DNA of 9,589 nt, from NCBI GenBank assembly GCA_944391255.1, contig CALXSW010000264.1, positions 1 to 9,589 on the forward strand. The letters are read 5' to 3'. Source of the DNA: an uncultured Clostridia bacterium (GTDB lineage: Bacteria; Bacillota; Clostridia; UBA1381). Shown in pieces: positions 5,098 through 9,589 of the stretch. The position numbers and the translations under genes were made by a program. The notes under the pieces were generated by a model that was not told the origin of the DNA, made no database searches, and was given only the letters and a program-made list of their open reading frames with translations. The number at the start of each line of letters is the position of its first letter. The first letter of the stretch is position 1.

Positions 5098-6384
5098 ATG
5101 AAAAGAAAATACAGATTTGAGACAATGCAGCTTCATGCCGGTCAGGAGCAGCCTGATCCGGCGACAGATTCAAGAGCTGTGCCTATCTATGCGACCACGT
5201 CGTATGTGTTTAAGGACAGCGCAGTGGCATCGCGCAGATTTGCGCTTGAAGAGAGCGGCAATATATATACACGGCTGATGAACCCGACATCGTCTGTGTT
5301 TGAGGAGAGAATGGCGGCGCTTGAGGGCGGAGCAGCGGCTCTTGCGGTGGCTTCGGGAAGCGCGGCTATAACGTATGCGATACAGAATATAGCTAAAGCC
5401 GGAGATCATGTGGTGTCGTCTTCAAATTTGTATGGCGGAACGTATAATCTTCTTGCGAACACTTTGCCTGAGCAGGGGATAACGGCGTCTTTCTCTGCTC
5501 CTGATGATTATGAGCGGTTAGAAAATTCTATTTTGCCTAACACAAAGCTCATATATGCCGAGGTTTTGGGAAATCCTAATTCTGATATATTGAATATAGA
5601 GCGAGTATCGGAAATAGCGCATAAGCACGGTATACCGCTTATAGTCGATTCCACGTTTGCAACGCCGTATCTTATAAGACCGCTGGAGCATGGAGCGGAT
5701 ATAGTTGTTCATTCGGCTACAAAGTTTATAGGCGGACACGGCACGGTGCTTGGCGGTGTCGTTATAGACGGCGGAAAATTTGATTGGGCGTCATCAGATA
5801 AATTTCCGGGACTGTCAGCTCCGAATCCGTCGTATCATGGGATAGTGTTCACAGATGCCGCGGGAGCTTTAGCGTATATAACGAAGATGAGAACAACATT
5901 ATTGCGAGATCAGGGAGCATCAATATCCCCGTTCAATTCATTTTTGCTGCTGCAGGGACTTGAAACTCTTTCTCTGAGAATGGACCGCCATGTTGAAAAC
6001 GCGTTAAAGACAGTAGATTTTCTTAAGTCTCATCCGATGGTTGAAAAGGTAAATCATCCGTCATTGTCGTGTGGTGAGCAGAAAGAGCTTTATGAGAGGT
6101 ATTTTACTAATGGCGCGGGATCGATATTCACATTTGAAATAAAGGGCGGAGCGGACGCTGCAAAGCGTTTTACGGAAAGTCTGGAGCTTTTCAGTCTGCT
6201 TGCGAACGTCGCCGACGCTAAATCGCTTGTAATACATCCGGCATCTACGACGCATTCACAGCTAAGCGAGAGTGAGCTTGCATCATGCGGTATAAAGCCG
6301 AATACGATAAGGCTTTCAATAGGAACAGAACATATAGATGATATAATAGAGGATCTGGAAAATGGATTCAATAAAATAAAATGA
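5098..6384 (+). CDS. metY: O-acetylhomoserine sulfhydrylase (O-acetylhomoserine aminocarboxypropyltransferase)
   Basis: A PLP enzyme of the Cys/Met metabolism family that makes homocysteine from O-acetylhomoserine and sulfide, giving direct sulfhydrylation on the way to methionine. The 428 residues match the MetY length and exceed MetB or MetC (about 380-400). Motifs in order are YTRLMNPT (57-64; Y57 and R59 bind the PLP phosphate of the partner subunit), ASGSAA (85-90), EVLGNPNSD (155-163), and VDSTFATP (183-190; D184 holds the PLP ring nitrogen). HSATKFIGGHG follows, with Schiff-base lysine K209, then the MetY-like insert and FLLLQGLETLSLRM. The ribosome binding site is modest (GGGG at 5086-5089, eight bases before ATG). 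The stop lies inside the ribosome binding site of cysK, so the two are probably translated in a coupled way. Cystathionine gamma-synthase or methionine gamma-lyase is less likely given length and insert. Confidence 0.9.
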   Translation: MKRKYRFETMQLHAGQEQPDPATDSRAVPIYATTSYVFKDSAVASRRFALEESGNIYTRLMNPTSSVFEERMAALEGGAAALAVASGSAAITYAIQNIAKAGDHVVSSSNLYGGTYNLLANTLPEQGITASFSAPDDYERLENSILPNTKLIYAEVLGNPNSDILNIERVSEIAHKHGIPLIVDSTFATPYLIRPLEHGADIVVHSATKFIGGHGTVLGGVVIDGGKFDWASSDKFPGLSAPNPSYHGIVFTDAAGALAYITKMRTTLLRDQGASISPFNSFLLLQGLETLSLRMDRHVENALKTVDFLKSHPMVEKVNHPSLSCGEQKELYERYFTNGAGSIFTFEIKGGADAAKRFTESLELFSLLANVADAKSLVIHPASTTHSQLSESELASCGIKPNTIRLSIGTEHIDDIIEDLENGFNKIK

Positions 6385-6390
6385 GGTGAT
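6383..6390 (+). promoter_or_regulatory. Ribosome binding site that sets the cysK start
   Basis: GAGGTGAT is a long match to the anti-Shine-Dalgarno sequence and is ideally spaced from ATG at 6395. A GTG at 6386, in the same frame, lies inside this site and so cannot be the working start. The site also overlaps the metY stop codon TGA (6382-6384), which favours translational coupling. Confidence 0.85.
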
Positions 6391-6394
6391 AGAT

Positions 6395-7327
6395 ATGCTG
6401 TATAGATCAGTTGAGGAACTTATAGGAAAGACACCGCTCGTAGAGCTTTCAAAGCTTAAGAGCAAGCTTGGACTAAAGGCGAACATATACGCTAAAACGG
6501 AGCTTTTTAATCTGACAGGCAGTGTAAAGGACAGGGCTGCTAAATTCATGCTTGACGCCGCTGAAAGGGACGGTAAACTGAACAAGGATACCGTCATAAT
6601 AGAGCCTACAAGCGGAAACACCGGCATAGGTCTTTCGGCGCTTGCGGCTGTAAGAGGCTACAGGATAATAATAGTAATGCCTGAAACGATGAGCATAGAA
6701 CGCAGACTGCTAATGTCATCATACGGCGCTGAGCTTGTTCTTACAGACGGTTCAAAGGGAATGAAGGGCGCTATAGAAAAGGCTGAGGAATTAGCGTCAC
6801 AGTACGAAAACAGCTTTATACCGGGACAGTTTGACAATAAAGCCAACGCGGAAGCACATTTCGCTACAACAGGACCTGAGATATATGAGGATCTTGACGG
6901 AAATGTTGATATGTTTATAGCCGGAGTCGGAACAGGCGGCACTATAACAGGAACGGGAAAATACCTTAAATCGAAAAAGAGCGATGTAAAGGTAATCGCC
7001 GTAGAGCCGTATGATTCGCCTGTGCTGTCAGAGGGCAGAGCCGGAGCGCATAAGATACAGGGAATAGGCGCGGGATTCGTTCCGTCGGTGCTTGACACGA
7101 GTGTGTATGACGAGATAAAGACTGTCACCACAGAGGAGGCTTTTGACGCGGCAAGAAAGCTCGCTAAGAGCGAGGGTATACTTAGCGGTATCTCATCGGG
7201 CGGAGCGCTGTCGGCGGCGATAAGCTATGCTATGAAGGATGAGAATGAGGGAAAGAACATAGTTGTGCTTTTGCCTGACACAGGTGAAAGATATCTTTCT
7301 ACTCCTCTTTATCGCGAGGATCAATAA
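6395..7327 (+). CDS. cysK: Cysteine synthase (O-acetylserine sulfhydrylase)
   Basis: A fold-type II PLP enzyme that makes cysteine from O-acetylserine and sulfide. Starting at the ATG at 6395 gives 310 residues, the usual length, and the typical opening ML(Y)...ELIGKTPLVEL. Visible motifs are TGSVKDRA with Schiff-base lysine K45, TSGNTG (72-77; substrate carboxylate loop), GTGGT (179-183; PLP phosphate cradle), HKIQGIGAGF (219-228) and SSGGA (267-271). The frame can be extended three residues to a GTG, but the ribosome binding site argues against that. It follows metY by ten bases and shares its promoter and operator, so sulfide is channelled to both cysteine and homocysteine under one control. 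A cystathionine beta-synthase role in reverse transsulfuration is possible for related proteins, but there is no extra regulatory domain here and the motifs are those of CysK. Confidence 0.93.
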   Translation: MLYRSVEELIGKTPLVELSKLKSKLGLKANIYAKTELFNLTGSVKDRAAKFMLDAAERDGKLNKDTVIIEPTSGNTGIGLSALAAVRGYRIIIVMPETMSIERRLLMSSYGAELVLTDGSKGMKGAIEKAEELASQYENSFIPGQFDNKANAEAHFATTGPEIYEDLDGNVDMFIAGVGTGGTITGTGKYLKSKKSDVKVIAVEPYDSPVLSEGRAGAHKIQGIGAGFVPSVLDTSVYDEIKTVTTEEAFDAARKLAKSEGILSGISSGGALSAAISYAMKDENEGKNIVVLLPDTGERYLSTPLYREDQ

Positions 7328-7369
7328 AAAAATCTGCATGGCGAATATTCGCCGTGCAGATTTTTTTTT
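7326..7369. terminator. Bidirectional terminator between cysK and the beta-galactosidase gene
   Basis: A stem pairs 7333-7344 with 7349-7360 (ATCTGCA, a T-G wobble, then GGCGA against TCGCC) around ATAT, and can be lengthened by A-T pairs on both sides. It has nine T after it on the plus strand (7361-7369) and seven T on the minus strand (A7326-7332). It can end cysK and the convergent gene alike. The stop codons of both genes touch or overlap the structure. Confidence 0.92.
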
Positions 7370-9589
7370 AGCTTAATTTTATAGTCAGCTTCCATTTGAA
7401 TTTGTTTTCGAGCTGTTCGCTCTCAGGAAGGTGAGGGCCGCAGCTGTTAGAGCCTATGCCCGCCTGCTTATAGTCAAGGCACAGAACTGTAGAGCCGCAT
7501 TTTTCTATTTCAAAATTATGCTTTTTGTTCATGAGCTCTTCTTGTGTGTATTCAGATGTATTGAACATAAAGCTCTTTCCGAACGCCTCGATCGACGCTG
7601 AGCCTGATGAAACAGACAGATATTTACATCCGTAATGGCTGCTGTTTTCCTGTGGCTTTATATAATCCTCAAACTGTTCCTTTACCGTGCTGTCAAACAA
7701 TCCGATATATGACGCTATATGCTTATCGCTGTAGCTCTCATAAGGGCCGTAACCGTAGTATCTGACATTCTTGTATGTGTCAGGCAGAAAAGCTCTTATG
7801 CCGAAACGCGGCAGGAACGGGAGCGGCTTATAAGGCTTGTTGTCGTTGAATACAGCCTTAACGCTCAATTTTATCACACCGTCATTTCTAACTACCCATT
7901 TTGCTTTGAGCTTTAATATTGAGCGCATTGAAACAGCCGTTATATTTATGTTTGTTTTGATCTTTATTCCGTCCTCTGTCGGGATCATTTCAGTTTCACG
8001 CGCTATCGGGATAATTCTCGCGTATCCGGCGTTTATCCAGCTGTTTATAACATTTCTGTCGTTATCTGTGCCGGCGCGCATTATATTCCATTGCATAGGC
8101 TTTTCTATGACGCTCTTTCCGTTAAATTCGAGGGCGTCCCATATGCCTGTAAGCTTATTGAAAACGTATTTGAAGTTTTCGCCGCTTATTGTTGCAGACG
8201 CTTCGTCATCGATATATGACAGAGGAACGGTACAGCAGTTTTCAGGGACATTAAATGGCTTTGCGCTCTGAAGCTTGATCTGATCAAATCCCATTTCCGT
8301 TCCTGACGATACGAGCGGCATATCTTTTTTCAGGATATATGTGAGCTTTATAAAGTATTCACCCTGTTCAAGCTCATCATACGGCAGCTCCGCTGAAACT
8401 GTCTCATGAGGCGCGGCAGGCGGAAGAACGATCTCGCCGTCGCATATCTTCTCTCCGTTTCTTGTTATTTCATATTTGACGTCATATAGTTCCGATATAT
8501 CGGAAAAGTCAAGTCTGTTTTCGAAAGTGAGCTTTTTGCCTTCAAGCGCGGCGCGTATCGGGCGCAGAGCGTTTTTGTATTCTTTAAGCCCTGTATGAGG
8601 TGTTCTGTCCGGATATACAAGTCCGTCCATACAGAAATTCACATCGTGAACGACCTCGTTGAAGTCACCGCCGTAGAAATATTGCGCCTTTCCGTTTTTG
8701 CGTCCCATATATATGGCGTGATCGCACCATTCCCATACGAACGCGCCTACAAATCCGTCATATTTATCTATAAGATCGAGATAGTCATATATTCCGCCCG
8801 GACCGTTGCCCATAGCGTGCAGGAACTCGCACATCATATATGGTTTTTTATTGTTTTTATCGTTAAAATATTCTACGATGCTTGCCGGTGACGCGTACAT
8901 TGTTGAGTAGACGTCAAGCATTGATGTATCATTCTTATGGACTAATGTTTCCCAAACAGCGCTCTCGTAGTGAGTCAGTCTTGTGCTGTCGTATTCCTTT
9001 ACCCAGCGGCCGGCATTTTCAAAGTTCACGCCCATACCGCCCTCGTTTCCGAGTGACCACATTATAACGCATGTTCTGTTTATATCGCGTTTTACATTTC
9101 TCTGCACTCTGTCGAGAATAGCCTTTTTAAAGCGTGTATCGCCGGCAAGCAGGCCGAACGTCTCTTCCTGAGATCCGCCGTAAAAGCTTGTGACGCCGTG
9201 TATCTCTATATCTGATTCATCGCATACATAGAAGCCAAGCTCATCGCAAAGCTCTGTAAACCATGGCGCGTTAGGGTAGTGGCTCGTTCTTATGGCGTTT
9301 ATATTATGCTGTTTCATTATGGTGAGATCCTTAAGAGCCTGCTGACGGCTTATAGTATAGCCTGTAACAGGATCGCTGTCATGGCGGTTAACGCCTTTGA
9401 GCTTGAATTTCTTTCCGTTAAGCAGCACGACGCCGTTTTCTATAGAAACCTCTCTCAATCCAATCTTCTGAACGATATATTCATCTCCGCATTTTATCAG
9501 CAGCGTGTAGAGATAAGGTGTTTCAGCTGTCCAGAGGTTTGGATTCGGAACTGTCAGCATAACTCTTGCTCCTGCCGCCTCATCGATAA
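7368..9589 (-). CDS. lacZ: Beta-galactosidase, glycoside hydrolase family 2 (5' end outside window)
   Basis: A retaining GH2 enzyme that hydrolyses beta-galactosides. The frame is open to the right edge (739 codons visible) and the residues before the ATG at 9560 (ending AAGARV) read on smoothly into NPNLWTAETPYLYTL, a conserved LacZ stretch. The true start is therefore outside, and about 280-300 residues of the N-terminal sugar-binding domain are missing. Counting from M at 9560: GVNRHDSDPVTGYT (56-69), RTSHYP (91-96), DIEIHG (117-122; E119 and H121 match the Mg2+ ligands), WSLGNEGG with acid/base E173, and CEFLHAMGN with nucleophile E245. The C-terminal half has the small-chain domain, with MRAGTDND, YYGYGPYESY and IKPQENSSHYG. 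No signal peptide can be judged from this fragment. The catalytic neighbourhoods differ slightly from E. coli (WEWCDH for WDWVDQ; CEFLH for CEYAH), so another beta-galactoside than lactose may be preferred. Confidence 0.93.
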   Translation of the reverse strand, partial: IDEAAGARVMLTVPNPNLWTAETPYLYTLLIKCGDEYIVQKIGLREVSIENGVVLLNGKKFKLKGVNRHDSDPVTGYTISRQQALKDLTIMKQHNINAIRTSHYPNAPWFTELCDELGFYVCDESDIEIHGVTSFYGGSQEETFGLLAGDTRFKKAILDRVQRNVKRDINRTCVIMWSLGNEGGMGVNFENAGRWVKEYDSTRLTHYESAVWETLVHKNDTSMLDVYSTMYASPASIVEYFNDKNNKKPYMMCEFLHAMGNGPGGIYDYLDLIDKYDGFVGAFVWEWCDHAIYMGRKNGKAQYFYGGDFNEVVHDVNFCMDGLVYPDRTPHTGLKEYKNALRPIRAALEGKKLTFENRLDFSDISELYDVKYEITRNGEKICDGEIVLPPAAPHETVSAELPYDELEQGEYFIKLTYILKKDMPLVSSGTEMGFDQIKLQSAKPFNVPENCCTVPLSYIDDEASATISGENFKYVFNKLTGIWDALEFNGKSVIEKPMQWNIMRAGTDNDRNVINSWINAGYARIIPIARETEMIPTEDGIKIKTNINITAVSMRSILKLKAKWVVRNDGVIKLSVKAVFNDNKPYKPLPFLPRFGIRAFLPDTYKNVRYYGYGPYESYSDKHIASYIGLFDSTVKEQFEDYIKPQENSSHYGCKYLSVSSGSASIEAFGKSFMFNTSEYTQEELMNKKHNFEIEKCGSTVLCLDYKQAGIGSNSCGPHLPESEQLENKFKWKLTIKLS

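Noticed and set aside
6658..7131. 157-codon frame opposite cysK
   Set aside because: It is antisense to conserved CysK motifs, with no ribosome binding site and a serine/proline-rich composition typical of shadow frames.
7837..8271. 144-codon hydrophobic frame on the plus strand inside the beta-galactosidase gene
   Set aside because: The apparent membrane-like segments come from antisense reading of conserved GH2 sequence; no promoter or ribosome site precedes it.
9558..9560. ATG at 9560 as the start of the beta-galactosidase
   Set aside because: The frame stays open to the window edge with in-family residues, and a full LacZ needs about 280-300 more residues.

Overview
The window looks like chromosome from an anaerobic, gut-type member of the Clostridia (Firmicutes). 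I infer this from the AT-rich spacers, strong AGGAGG-type ribosome binding sites, consensus sigma-A-like promoters with 17-base spacers, the long 'yeast/actinobacterial' type of LeuA, and a Firmicutes-style GH2 beta-galactosidase. I cannot name a genus. I see no mobile element, CRISPR array, rRNA or tRNA.

Layout: (1) 1-290, the C-terminal end of a PTS glucose-family EIIA domain, followed by a terminator. (2) 535-2404, a promoter and a two-gene operon, kdgA-kdgK, that phosphorylates 2-keto-3-deoxygluconate (KDG) and splits it to pyruvate and glyceraldehyde-3-phosphate; it ends in a terminator. (3) 2407-4364, leuA on the minus strand, preceded by a strong promoter and a leader region. The leader encodes a 15-residue peptide with four CTA leucine codons, followed by mutually exclusive antiterminator and terminator hairpins; this is a ribosome-mediated leucine attenuator. 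(4) 4495-4991, divergent ridA (enamine/imine deaminase) with its own promoter and terminator. (5) 5012-7369, a metY-cysK sulfur-assimilation operon driven by a full-consensus promoter whose -35 box lies inside a 27-bp perfect inverted repeat, a probable repressor operator. (6) 7368-9589, a convergent beta-galactosidase gene (lacZ family) on the minus strand that runs off the right edge; a bidirectional terminator separates it from cysK.

Functionally the window joins plant or host sugar use (PTS, KDG, beta-galactoside) with amino-acid synthesis (leucine; homocysteine and cysteine). RidA fits beside the PLP enzymes MetY and CysK, because it clears the reactive 2-aminoacrylate that PLP enzymes release. 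The most notable item is the leader-peptide attenuator of leuA, since Firmicutes leucine genes are more often controlled by T-box riboswitches; the next is the unassigned sulfur operator in front of metY.
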